From positions 1 to 36,479 of the forward strand of contig CALVBA010000012.1 in the NCBI GenBank assembly GCA_944325695.1: a DNA stretch of 36,479 nucleotides, read 5' to 3'. Below the pieces are notes generated by a model. The model worked only from the letters and a program-made list of their open reading frames with translations. It was not told where the DNA came from and did no database searches. The DNA comes from an uncultured Anaeroplasmataceae bacterium (GTDB lineage Bacteria; Bacillota_I; Bacilli_A; Acholeplasmatales; Anaeroplasmataceae). A program made the translations under genes and the position numbers. Shown here one piece after another: positions 15,984 through 23,188 of the stretch (the stretch's first letter is position 1; each line of letters starts with the position of its first letter).

Positions 15984-16341
15984 AAAATATTGGAAAGAAG
16001 TAATTATTATTGGTTTAGTTTTTATTGCATTAGGAATTTTTTATGTTTTGTCAATAAATAATAAAAATGATGCTTATGCGTATGTTTATCATAAAGATGA
16101 ATTAATATTAGAAATTGATTTATCGAAAATAAACAATACCACAACATATGATGTTATGGGTAGTTATAGTACATTATATTTAGAATGTCAAAAAAACCAA
16201 ATTCGTGTAAAAGATGTTGAAGAGACATGTCCTAATAAAATATGCATTAATTACGGTTATGTTAGCAATGGTGTTATTATTTGTGCACCAAATGAAATTA
16301 TGATTAAAGTTGTGCAAAAAAATAGTCTGGTGGATGCATAA
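15976..16341 (+). CDS. NusG domain II-containing membrane protein (EetA-like)
   Basis: 121 aa: one N-terminal helix (about residues 8-26), then an extracytoplasmic domain. Its E-T-C-P-N-K-I-C-I-N-Y-G-Y and N-G-V-I-I-C-A-P-N motifs are typical of the 'NusG domain II' family found beside ApbE and Gx transporters. In this family the conserved Cys residues face outside, and a redox or disulfide role is plausible. As I recall, members in flavin-based extracellular electron transfer loci are called EetA. I take the ATG at 15976 (AAAGGTGG upstream, overlapping apbE by 8 nt) rather than longer in-frame starts inside apbE. Confidence 0.82.
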   Translation: MLKKYWKEVIIIGLVFIALGIFYVLSINNKNDAYAYVYHKDELILEIDLSKINNTTTYDVMGSYSTLYLECQKNQIRVKDVEETCPNKICINYGYVSNGVIICAPNEIMIKVVQKNSLVDA

Positions 16342-16850
16342 TGCGATTAAAAAAAACATTATTTTTAAGTATGCTATTGGCAATTTCTGTGGTACTAGCA
16401 GCGGTTGAAAGTTTAATTGGTTTTAATCATATTCCTGGAGTGAAACTAGGACTGGCTAATGTTATTATTGTTTTATTACTTTACGAATTTAGTTTCAAAG
16501 ATGCATTTATTATTTCTATATTACGGGTTTTTATAGTATCATTTATTTTAGGAAAATTTCTCATGCCACAATTTTATATGTCGTTATTTGGGGCATTTTT
16601 TTCCATTTTAATTATGCTAATCCTGAAAAAAGGCAATAAATTTTCAATTATATTTATTTCTTGTATCGGTTCATTATTTCATAGCATTGGTCAACTTTTT
16701 GCACTTTCATTATTCTTTAATGAAATGTTGACTTTCTATTATTTACCTATAATGGGAATGTTATCGATGATTACAGGAATAGTAATTGGATTGATTGCTA
16801 AACGGGTAATACTACACTATCATGCCTTTTTTAACAATATAGAAAATTAG
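16341..16850 (+). CDS. Gx transporter family membrane protein (EetB-like)
   Basis: 169 aa, five or six hydrophobic helices. The I-P-G-V-K-L-G-L-A-N-V-I motif is the family hallmark of the Gx transporter group, often annotated as heptaprenyl diphosphate synthase component I and related in fold to ECF substrate-binding subunits. The start overlaps the previous stop by 1 nt (TAATG). Members recur next to NusG-domain-II proteins and ApbE, and a role in quinone or flavin-linked membrane electron transfer is suspected but not shown. No prenyl synthase gene is present here, so the heptaprenyl synthase name is not supported. Confidence 0.82.
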   Translation: MRLKKTLFLSMLLAISVVLAAVESLIGFNHIPGVKLGLANVIIVLLLYEFSFKDAFIISILRVFIVSFILGKFLMPQFYMSLFGAFFSILIMLILKKGNKFSIIFISCIGSLFHSIGQLFALSLFFNEMLTFYYLPIMGMLSMITGIVIGLIAKRVILHYHAFFNNIEN

Positions 16851-16860
16851 TTTTAAAAAT

Positions 16861-16939
16861 AAAAAGAAGATATATTAATAAATTTCCCCCATAAAAACAC
16901 TTATGGGGGATTAGTTTATTTTTAATTATCTTCTTTTTT
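16861..16939. terminator. Nested bidirectional terminator between gx and the aspartase-like gene
   Basis: The inner hairpin is CCCCCATAA/TTATGGGGG (16886-16909). The outer arms AAAAAGAAGATA (16861-16872) and TATCTTCTTTTT (16927-16938) pair perfectly over 12 bp and give a U-rich end on either strand. It serves the two convergent transcripts. Confidence 0.8.
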
Positions 16940-16945
16940 ATATTA

Positions 16946-18343
16946 TTATTTAACTTTAGTAAAACGTTTAGCTATATGAGTGGCGTTTAAATATTTATCA
17001 ACATCTTTTTCGCTCATTATTTTTTCTTCTAAGATAATTTCTTTGATTGTTTTATTTGTTTTAAATGCGATATTAGCAATATTTTCACATGCTTCAACTC
17101 CTAGTTCAGGGACAAGTAAAGAAATGATTCCTAAGCTATTATTGACGTGTTTTAGACATGTTTCTTTATTGATAATTAAGTTTTCAATCGTTGATTCTCT
17201 AAATAGTTTAATCGCTCGAGTTAAATATTCGATTGAATCAAATAAATTAGGATAGATAATTGGTCCAAAAACATTAAATTCTAATTGTCCATGTTCCGCG
17301 GCATATGTTATAGTAGTATCCTTACCAATAATTTGAAAACAAACTTGGTTAATTACTTCAGGAATAACCGGATTTACTTGATCTTTTAAGAAAGTCTCAC
17401 TTACCTCAACCCGAGGAATAGTAATCTCATTAAATCCTGCTCGTGGACCACTGGCCATTAAACGCAAATCTGAAGCTGTTTTTGATAAGTTAATAGCAGC
17501 TATTTTAATTGCATGACTAACGTTGACAAAAGAGTCAAAATTTCTTGTTAAGTCTAAAAGATTACGTGGATGACTAAAAGTCATTTTAGTATACTCATTA
17601 AACCGGTTAATAATATTTTTAAAGTATATAGGATTAGTGAATTCCCCTGTTCCATCATTATTAACCCCTAAATTAACATAATATAAATCTTTTAATGATT
17701 CTTCTAGCCGATAGTAATCACGTTCAATACAGCTAGCAATAGCTCCAAACTCAACCCCAAAAGTAATTGGTGTGGAATCTTGTAAGTGCATTCGTCCAAT
17801 TTTTGGAACACTAGCATATTCTTTAGCCTTATCTAAAAAACTTTTAAACAGTTTTTTTATCTCTACTAATAAACCTTTAGCTAAAATGATTGTAGTAAGT
17901 TTTCCTGCTGTTGGCACCACATCAATAGAAGATTGATTTAAGTTGACGTGTTTTAGTGGGTGAATATATTCGTATGTCCCTAAATTTCCACCTAAAAGTT
18001 CATTAGCTCTATTGGCAATAACTTCATTGATATTCATATTCATTGATGCTCCTGCTCCACCTTGAATGGCATCAGTGATAAATTGATTTTGAAATCTTCC
18101 ATTTATAATCTCGTCACAAGCATTAGCTATAGCCTTAGCTTGATCTAGTGTTAATAGATTGGCATCTTTATTAGCTAAAGCTGCCGTTTTCTTGACAATC
18201 GCTAATGATTTTATCATTTGTTTATGAATTTTTTCTTTGGCAACACAGAAGTTTTCTTTGCTTCGTAGTGTCATTATGCCATAATAAGCATCTAGTGGAA
18301 TTTTCATTTCCCCAAGTTCATCTTTTTCGATTCGATACTTCAT
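16946..18343 (-). CDS. Aspartase/fumarase-fold protein with a degenerate active site
   Basis: 465 aa, colinear with aspartate ammonia-lyase over its whole length (QGGAG..MNMN.NE..AN, HVN..QS, GR.HLQD, SGPRAG.NEI, VNPVIPEV.NQV). The catalytic positions are mostly changed. By Bacillus AspB numbering as I recall it, T101 is A99, T141 is S139, N142 is I140, T187 is M185, S318 is E316 and K324 is Q322; S138, H186 and N324 remain. The GSSxMPxKxN signature loop reads S315-E-T-F-L-K-D-Q-V-N. The frame is intact and the rest well conserved, so this is not simple decay. It may be inactive or have another substrate. It is monocistronic with its own promoter and an AGGTGG ribosome binding site. Confidence 0.85.
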   Translation of the reverse strand: MKYRIEKDELGEMKIPLDAYYGIMTLRSKENFCVAKEKIHKQMIKSLAIVKKTAALANKDANLLTLDQAKAIANACDEIINGRFQNQFITDAIQGGAGASMNMNINEVIANRANELLGGNLGTYEYIHPLKHVNLNQSSIDVVPTAGKLTTIILAKGLLVEIKKLFKSFLDKAKEYASVPKIGRMHLQDSTPITFGVEFGAIASCIERDYYRLEESLKDLYYVNLGVNNDGTGEFTNPIYFKNIINRFNEYTKMTFSHPRNLLDLTRNFDSFVNVSHAIKIAAINLSKTASDLRLMASGPRAGFNEITIPRVEVSETFLKDQVNPVIPEVINQVCFQIIGKDTTITYAAEHGQLEFNVFGPIIYPNLFDSIEYLTRAIKLFRESTIENLIINKETCLKHVNNSLGIISLLVPELGVEACENIANIAFKTNKTIKEIILEEKIMSEKDVDKYLNATHIAKRFTKVK

Positions 18344-18366
18344 TTAACCACCTCATGTTTGATTAT

Positions 18367-18394
18367 ATTATACATTAATTAGCCATTTTTTCAA
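18367..18394 (-). promoter_or_regulatory. Promoter of the aspartase-like gene
   Basis: On the minus strand: TTGAAA (18394-18389), 16-nt spacer, TATAAT (18372-18367) with TG directly before it. An overlapping second TATAAT lies at 18367-18362. Confidence 0.7.
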
Positions 18395-18426
18395 TAAACA
18401 AAAGCATATAACTTCTAGAGTGGACA

Positions 18427-18432
18427 TATAAT
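18427..18432 (+). promoter_or_regulatory. Candidate -10 box for murA
   Basis: A perfect TATAAT 15 nt before the murA ATG, but no convincing -35 at 16-18 nt. If used, the leader would be under 15 nt and barely include the AGGTG ribosome binding site. Confidence 0.3.
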
Positions 18433-18447
18433 TGAGTAGGTGAAAAA

Positions 18448-19686
18448 ATGATTTTAGAAATCAATGGAAATAAAAAATTAAAAGGTGAAATAAAAATTTG
18501 TGGAGCTAAAAACAGCAGTATTCCGTGCTTAATAGCGAGTTTATTGTCACCTAAACCTGTAAAATTATATAATATACCATTAATTTCTGATATTAATGTT
18601 GTTTTAAATATTTTACAAGAAATTAACGTTAAAGTAGATAATAATTTAGAATATTTTTTGATTGATCAAAGCCAATTAAAGTATGTTAGTTTAAAAATAG
18701 ATGAAATTAAACGACTAAGAGCGTCATATTATTTTATGGGGGTATTTTTAGCTTTATTTTCCCAAGTAGAAATTTATTATCCTGGAGGTTGTGCTTTTGA
18801 AGATCGACCAATTGATTTTCACTTAAATGGTTTTAAAACTTATGGAGCAGAATATGAAGCATGCGATAAAGTAATTAAAATTTACCGTAAAAAAAATCTT
18901 AGTGGTAAATTCATCTTACCCAAAAAATCAGTTGGAGCTACAATTAATTTATTATTAAGCTTTGCAACAAGTAAAGAAATGTGTATTATTGAAAATGCCT
19001 CAACAGAACCTGAGGTAAAAGATGTATTAAAATTGTTGCAAAAAATGGGATATCAGTACTTTATTACTGAAAAAGAAATTATTTACAATGGATATGTTAT
19101 AATAAATGATGTGGTTAGCCATCATGTTATTAGTGATCGTATAGTAGCTTTAAGTTATATTTATTTGGCTCTTGCTTTAGGTGAGATAAAAATTATAGGC
19201 GACTTTTATCCATTAATCAAAGAAGAGATAATAAATTTGAAAAACAAGAAAGCCGATATTACCATTTTCGATGATGGTCTTTTGGTAAAGATATCAAAAC
19301 TAGATAATTTTAATGTGATTGCCGATGTATATCCACATTTTCCAACTGACTTAATACAAGTTATATCGCCACTTTTAACGCAAACTAATACTTCTTATCT
19401 AGAAGATCGCATTTTTGATAAACGTATTGAAACAATTCTTGATTTAAAATTATTTAAAGCTAATGTTGCTTTATATGGTAAAAAAGTAGTTTTTAATCGC
19501 TCTGAATTAGTAAAAGCAAATACAGAAGCTAAAGACTTACGTCATTCTTTTATGCTTGTTTTTGCAGCATTAATGGCTAAAGGTACTAGTTTTATAAAAA
19601 ATGGGGAATATCTTTTACGAGGATATCCTAATATTATTAATGACTTAAAAAAACTGGGAGCTAATATTAAAATAAAAAACTCGTAA
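18448..19686 (+). CDS. murA: UDP-N-acetylglucosamine 1-carboxyvinyltransferase (MurA)
   Basis: Transfers enolpyruvate from PEP to UDP-GlcNAc, the first committed step of peptidoglycan synthesis (EC 2.5.1.7). The G-A-K-N motif (K21) near the N-terminus, L-R-A-S-Y-Y, P-G-G-C115, F-P-T-D and the C-terminal L-R-H-S are the substrate and catalytic positions, and all are kept. C115, the target of fosfomycin in the family, matches the E. coli number. The loop after it reads A-F-E-D-R-P-I-D instead of the usual A-I-G-S-R-P-I-D, so this is a divergent member. The length of 412 aa is typical. The short AGGTG ribosome binding site lies 5 nt before the ATG. It stands alone and converges on a small unknown gene. 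Confidence 0.9.
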   Translation: MILEINGNKKLKGEIKICGAKNSSIPCLIASLLSPKPVKLYNIPLISDINVVLNILQEINVKVDNNLEYFLIDQSQLKYVSLKIDEIKRLRASYYFMGVFLALFSQVEIYYPGGCAFEDRPIDFHLNGFKTYGAEYEACDKVIKIYRKKNLSGKFILPKKSVGATINLLLSFATSKEMCIIENASTEPEVKDVLKLLQKMGYQYFITEKEIIYNGYVIINDVVSHHVISDRIVALSYIYLALALGEIKIIGDFYPLIKEEIINLKNKKADITIFDDGLLVKISKLDNFNVIADVYPHFPTDLIQVISPLLTQTNTSYLEDRIFDKRIETILDLKLFKANVALYGKKVVFNRSELVKANTEAKDLRHSFMLVFAALMAKGTSFIKNGEYLLRGYPNIINDLKKLGANIKIKNS

Positions 19687-19701
19687 AAATAAATTTACGA
19701 G
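19671..19701 (-). terminator. Terminator of the small minus-strand gene 19695-19943
   Basis: CTCGTAAA (19680-19687) pairs with TTTACGAG (19694-19701). Read on the minus strand, the stem is followed by TTTTTTATTTT. On the plus strand there is no T run, so it mainly serves the minus-strand gene. Both stop codons lie in the stem. Confidence 0.65.
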
Positions 19702-19943
19702 AGATAAATATTATAATGTTTTAAAACTTTACGATACGCTCTTTTAGGTTTTTTTAATCTTCCACGATATGTCCCATAAGCTATTACATAATTAGCATAG
19801 TTTTCAATTTGTTCTAAATCACGTAAATTAAAATCACTTAGTGGTTTTAATTTTTCTTTAACACCTTTTTTTAATGAAAAAAATAAAAAGTCGATATCAT
19901 TAATTAAGGCTTGTGCATTTGCTTTTAAAAGATCCGTATTCAT
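19695..19943 (-). CDS. Small uncharacterised protein, 82 aa
   Basis: 82 aa, mixed charged and helical, no membrane segment or Cys. The C-terminal third is strongly basic and aromatic (Y-R-G-R-L-K-K-P-K-R-A-Y-R-K). The ATG is preceded by GGGGGG at 5 nt, an exceptionally G-rich ribosome binding site in this AT-rich DNA, and the gene has its own terminator, so it is likely real. I do not recognise a family. The basic tail could bind nucleic acid; that is a guess. Confidence 0.65.
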   Translation of the reverse strand: MNTDLLKANAQALINDIDFLFFSLKKGVKEKLKPLSDFNLRDLEQIENYANYVIAYGTYRGRLKKPKRAYRKVLKHYNIYLS

Positions 19944-20100
19944 TTGTACCCCCCATTTTATTCACAATTTTTTCATTTACCCTATACATTTATTTTATCA
20001 AAAAAGATAGTAAAAATAAAGTATTAAAAGTAAAAATGTTATTACAAAGTTTCTATTTTTATGACAAAAAGATGATCGATAATAAAATGTTAAAAATCAC

Positions 20101-20129
20101 TTGATTTAATATATTTTTTGTGATAGAAT
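20101..20129 (+). promoter_or_regulatory. rpmE promoter
   Basis: TTGATT (20101-20106), 17-nt spacer, TAGAAT (20124-20129) with an extended TGA before the -10. It predicts a leader of about 50 nt. No Zur-like or L31-binding structure was recognised in the leader. Confidence 0.75.
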
Positions 20130-20184
20130 GAATTGAATTAACTTACTATGGTTATATTTAACTATGGCGGAAGGAGTGAAAATC

Positions 20185-20397
20185 ATGAAAAAAGATATAC
20201 ATCCAAATTACAAAAAAGTTACTTGTAGATGTACAACTTGTGGTTCTGAATTCGAAACGGGATCTGTATTAGACTCTATCAAAGTAGATACTTGCTCAAA
20301 TTGTCATGCTTTCTATACTGGAAAACAAGCATTTACTCAAGCAGATGGACGCGTTGAAAAATTCAATAAACGTTATGGTTTAAAATCAAATAATTAA
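20185..20397 (+). CDS. rpmE: 50S ribosomal protein L31, zinc-binding form
   Basis: 70 aa. M-K-K-D-I-H-P-N-Y at the start and [12 protein letters not shown] in the middle are hallmarks of L31. The Cys ligands are C14, C16 and C19 in the N-terminal half with the C-x2-C of the second half, so this is the zinc-containing (C+) type. The ATG at 20185 has GGAAGGAG at the right distance; the in-frame ATG at 20164 is upstream of that site. Single-gene unit with promoter and terminator. Confidence 0.96.
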   Translation: MKKDIHPNYKKVTCRCTTCGSEFETGSVLDSIKVDTCSNCHAFYTGKQAFTQADGRVEKFNKRYGLKSNN

Positions 20398-20408
20398 TTA
20401 ATTAATAA

Positions 20409-20439
20409 AAACTCATTTGTTATCAAGTGAGTTTTTTTT
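20409..20439 (+). terminator. rpmE terminator
   Basis: ACTCATTTG (20411-20419) pairs with CAAGTGAGT (one G-U pair), followed by eight T. Confidence 0.85.
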
Positions 20440-20450
20440 ATTTATTTTCG

Positions 20451-20459
20451 TGATATAAT
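20451..20459 (+). promoter_or_regulatory. Extended -10 promoter of the membrane protein gene at 20490
   Basis: TGA-TATAAT (20451-20459), a perfect extended -10, about 24 nt before the GAGGTG ribosome binding site. There is no clear -35 because the position is occupied by the preceding terminator T run. Confidence 0.55.
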
Positions 20460-20489
20460 ATAAAATAAATATATTATTGAGGTGATAAA

Positions 20490-21281
20490 ATGAGTTTTGT
20501 TTCAAGTTTAGTATCATCGTTTTGTTTTTTGTATTTGTTAGATTTTATTTTACGAATTTTTAATTTATCTTATAAACCGAAGATTAGATTAATAATCTTA
20601 TTAATAGTATTTTGTTTAATGTCAGTAGATAATATTATTTTATTGTTTAATGCTTTTTCTTTTTATTATTTGTTGTCACTATTAGGGAATATAACAGGTT
20701 TTATTGCGATATATATCCTTTTCTTCAATGGTATTATTACATTTAAAAGTCGTCGTTCGAGAAAATTTATGCGAGCTATTAATCGCAAAGAAGAGCTTAT
20801 GAAAGCGAAATATGTACAAATATTTTTATATATTATAGGATTTTTATTAATTATTTATGGGCTTTTTTCAATTTCATCTATTAAAGGAATTACTATATTA
20901 GTTTGTGGAATATTGATTATTTTTTTACCGCTAGTATTTAAAAACAAAAAAAACATTTTATTTTTATTACAGATAAATGATACAAAGTATTTATATAAAA
21001 AAGAAATTACTAATAATGAATCGATAAACGATTATTTAGGAGATTTAAAAGATAATTATATTTTAGATGATTTCGGTTTTATTATTGATAATAAAATAAC
21101 ATATCACTGTTATTTTTTACAAATTAAAGAAGATACAAATAACTATCTTCAAACAATTACATTGGATCGGTATGATGAACCATTAATAATTGATGCTTAT
21201 AAGGAATTTTCTAAACTAAAGCAGAAGAAAATTATCTTAGATGAAAATAAGAAAATTGTTAAGATTGTGGAAATTAAATAA
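20490..21281 (+). CDS. Uncharacterised membrane protein, 263 aa
   Basis: Five or so hydrophobic segments in the first 150 residues (about 5-25, 31-52, 54-83, 108-128, 129-148). A basic stretch between the third and fourth reads R-R-S-R-K-F-M-R-A-I-N-R-K. A soluble, acidic-basic C-terminal domain of about 110 residues follows, probably cytoplasmic. No catalytic motif is evident. GAGGTG lies 7 nt before the ATG. It is a single gene with its own promoter and is not obviously linked to its neighbours. I do not recognise a family. Confidence 0.75.
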   Translation: MSFVSSLVSSFCFLYLLDFILRIFNLSYKPKIRLIILLIVFCLMSVDNIILLFNAFSFYYLLSLLGNITGFIAIYILFFNGIITFKSRRSRKFMRAINRKEELMKAKYVQIFLYIIGFLLIIYGLFSISSIKGITILVCGILIIFLPLVFKNKKNILFLLQINDTKYLYKKEITNNESINDYLGDLKDNYILDDFGFIIDNKITYHCYFLQIKEDTNNYLQTITLDRYDEPLIIDAYKEFSKLKQKKIILDENKKIVKIVEIK

Positions 21282-21420
21282 TTATATAAAGTAGTAAATA
21301 TAAAATGTTTTAGTTTTAAAATATCGATTTTAATCTAGTTTAAAAAATGTAATTTTAAATTGTTATGTTAAAAATAAAAAAAGATGATTTTAGTATTTTT
21401 AATTAAATTATTTAATTATA

Positions 21421-21452
21421 AAAAAAGCGTAAGTTAATACTTACGTTTTTTT
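21421..21452. terminator. Bidirectional terminator between convergent membrane protein genes
   Basis: CGTAAGT (21428-21434) pairs with ACTTACG (21439-21445). The stem is flanked by A6 on the left and T7 on the right, so it works on both strands. Confidence 0.8.
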
Positions 21453-21454
21453 AT

Positions 21455-21757
21455 TTAGATAAAGTTTGAGATGATATTAATTGTTGCATAAATGAAAGTT
21501 AGTGCTAATGCAACATAAAAACTATAATTAGCTATTTTATAACTTTTTTCTTTATCAACAAGGTCTTTTTGATGTGCTTGATAAATAGATTTTGTACCTA
21601 AATAAGGATATACGGCAAAACATAAAAATAAAATAGGTAAAATTTGTACAAATTGTTGTTTAACAATAAAGGCTAGAATGCTAACCGCAACACTTATTAT
21701 GGAAAAAATAACTGTTAATTGAATATTTTTATCGAACCGTTCTTTATAGTTATGCAT
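21455..21757 (-). CDS. Small uncharacterised membrane protein, 100 aa
   Basis: Three predicted helices (about residues 13-32, 36-55, 77-98), with a charged loop H-Q-K-D-L-V-D-K-E-K between the second and third. The start has AAGGAG upstream and its own promoter. No family was recognised. It has no Cys except one in helix 2. The function is unknown. Confidence 0.7.
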   Translation of the reverse strand: MHNYKERFDKNIQLTVIFSIISVAVSILAFIVKQQFVQILPILFLCFAVYPYLGTKSIYQAHQKDLVDKEKSYKIANYSFYVALALTFIYATINIISNFI

Positions 21758-21779
21758 GTTAAAAACTCCTTTTTATTTA

Positions 21780-21808
21780 ATTATACAATAAAAATAAACA
21801 AATGTCTA
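21780..21808 (-). promoter_or_regulatory. Promoter of the 100-aa membrane protein gene
   Basis: On the minus strand: TAGACA (21808-21803), 17-nt spacer, TATAAT (21785-21780). It lies close upstream of the AAGGAG ribosome binding site. Confidence 0.7.
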
Positions 21809-21886
21809 ATGTGAAAATATGTGATTTTCACTTTAATAAATTAAAGTTTTTTTATTTATTTTTTCTATATATTTAATTGAAAAATA

Positions 21887-21915
21887 TTGCCAAAAAAGTT
21901 TTTTTCTCATATAAT
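21887..21915 (+). promoter_or_regulatory. Promoter of the aminotransferase-PEPCK-like-folD operon
   Basis: TTGCCA (21887-21892), 17-nt spacer, TATAAT (21910-21915). The predicted start near 21922 lies downstream of any earlier in-frame start codon and so supports the ATG at 21947. Confidence 0.75.
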
Positions 21916-21946
21916 AAAGATGATTAGTGAAAGGAGATTTTTAAAA

Positions 21947-23188
21947 ATGAGTCTACTATGCAAAAAAGCTATTGGAAAAGAAATTAAAAATAATATTTTA
22001 ACTCTTTCTGAAGAAGCTCGTATTGCCAAGGAAAAAGATCCAACAATTATTAACGCCACAATTGGGATGCTGTATGACGATGATGAGAAGTTGATGCGTT
22101 TTCCCACACTAGAAAAGATCCAAGAAACTTTAACTATAGTTGAAAAATATGCTTATGCTGATACAACCGGGGGAAAAGACTTTGCTTTAGCGATTAAAAA
22201 ATGGGTTTTTCGTAATTATTTATCAGAATTTGAAAAAAATATGCATTTAAGCGTTATTTCTACACCAGGTGGTAGTGGAGCTATTTCGAATACTTTTTCT
22301 AACTATTTAAATGAAGGAGAAAAAGTTTTACTACCATCTTATATGTGGAGTGCTTATAAAAATATGGCTCGAGAATTAGGTATCATTTGCGATACTTATG
22401 AATTATTTGAAAATAAACGTTTTAATTTATCAAGTGTCAAAGAAAAAATTTTAGAACATAAAAAAAATCAAGGAAGAGTATTATTAGTAATTAATGATCC
22501 ATGTCATAATCCAACGGGATTATGTTTAAAACATGAAGAATGGCAAGAGTTAGTAAGTTTTATCAATGAAGTTACAACGGATGGAACACCATTTATTTTA
22601 TTATATGACATGGCATATATCGATTTTTATAATGCTGGTTTTGATTATTCAAGACAAAATATTAGGTTATTTCAAAGATTCAATGATAGTGTTTTAACTG
22701 TTTTAGCTTTTAGCGGTTCGAAAACATTCTCGCTTTATGGACTTCGTGTAGGAGCGATGATAGGTTTATCTAAAAAAGAATCAGATATAATTGAATTTAA
22801 TAATGCCAATGAGTACTCATCACGTGCTAAATGGAGTAATGTTTCAAAATTGGGATTATCTATTATTACTAAATGTATTTTAAATGATACTTATAAAAAT
22901 GCTTTTGAACAGGAATTATCATATGCTAAAGAATTATTGGAGAAAAGATCAACAGCTTTAATTAAGGCTTTGAATAGTTTTGGTATTGAACCTTTACCGT
23001 TTGATTGTGGCTTTTTCGTATGTATTAAAGTTGATCATCCAACATTAGTAAAAGATGCTTTAGTTGAACTTGGATGCTACGTTATTCCATTAGACAATGC
23101 AATTCGTATTGCCATTTGTTCTATTGTGGAAAAAGATATGCTACCATTAGCTCAAAAAATTAGTCAGGTATTGAAAGGAAGACAGTGA
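21947..23188 (+). CDS. PLP-dependent class I/II aminotransferase (aspartate/aromatic type)
   Basis: 413 aa. PLP-fold hallmarks are T-P-G-G-S-G-A-I-S-N (phosphate-binding region), N-D-P-C-H-N-P-T-G (cofactor Asn/Pro loop), Y-D-M-A-Y-I-D-F and S-G-S-K259-T-F-S-L-Y-G, where K259 is the Schiff-base lysine, followed by R-V-G-A. This pattern fits aspartate or tyrosine aminotransferases (2-oxoglutarate/oxaloacetate exchange); the exact substrate cannot be read. The ATG at 21947 follows AAAGGAG; an in-frame TTG at 21887 is the -35 box and is excluded. It is the first gene of a three-gene operon and overlaps the next start by 1 nt. Confidence 0.88.
   Translation: MSLLCKKAIGKEIKNNILTLSEEARIAKEKDPTIINATIGMLYDDDEKLMRFPTLEKIQETLTIVEKYAYADTTGGKDFALAIKKWVFRNYLSEFEKNMHLSVISTPGGSGAISNTFSNYLNEGEKVLLPSYMWSAYKNMARELGIICDTYELFENKRFNLSSVKEKILEHKKNQGRVLLVINDPCHNPTGLCLKHEEWQELVSFINEVTTDGTPFILLYDMAYIDFYNAGFDYSRQNIRLFQRFNDSVLTVLAFSGSKTFSLYGLRVGAMIGLSKKESDIIEFNNANEYSSRAKWSNVSKLGLSIITKCILNDTYKNAFEQELSYAKELLEKRSTALIKALNSFGIEPLPFDCGFFVCIKVDHPTLVKDALVELGCYVIPLDNAIRIAICSIVEKDMLPLAQKISQVLKGRQ

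Noticed and set aside
19913-20104. Plus-strand 63-codon frame starting with GTG, with a hydrophobic stretch
   Set aside because: No ribosome binding site, overlaps the start of the minus-strand 82-aa gene, and its end runs into the rpmE promoter.
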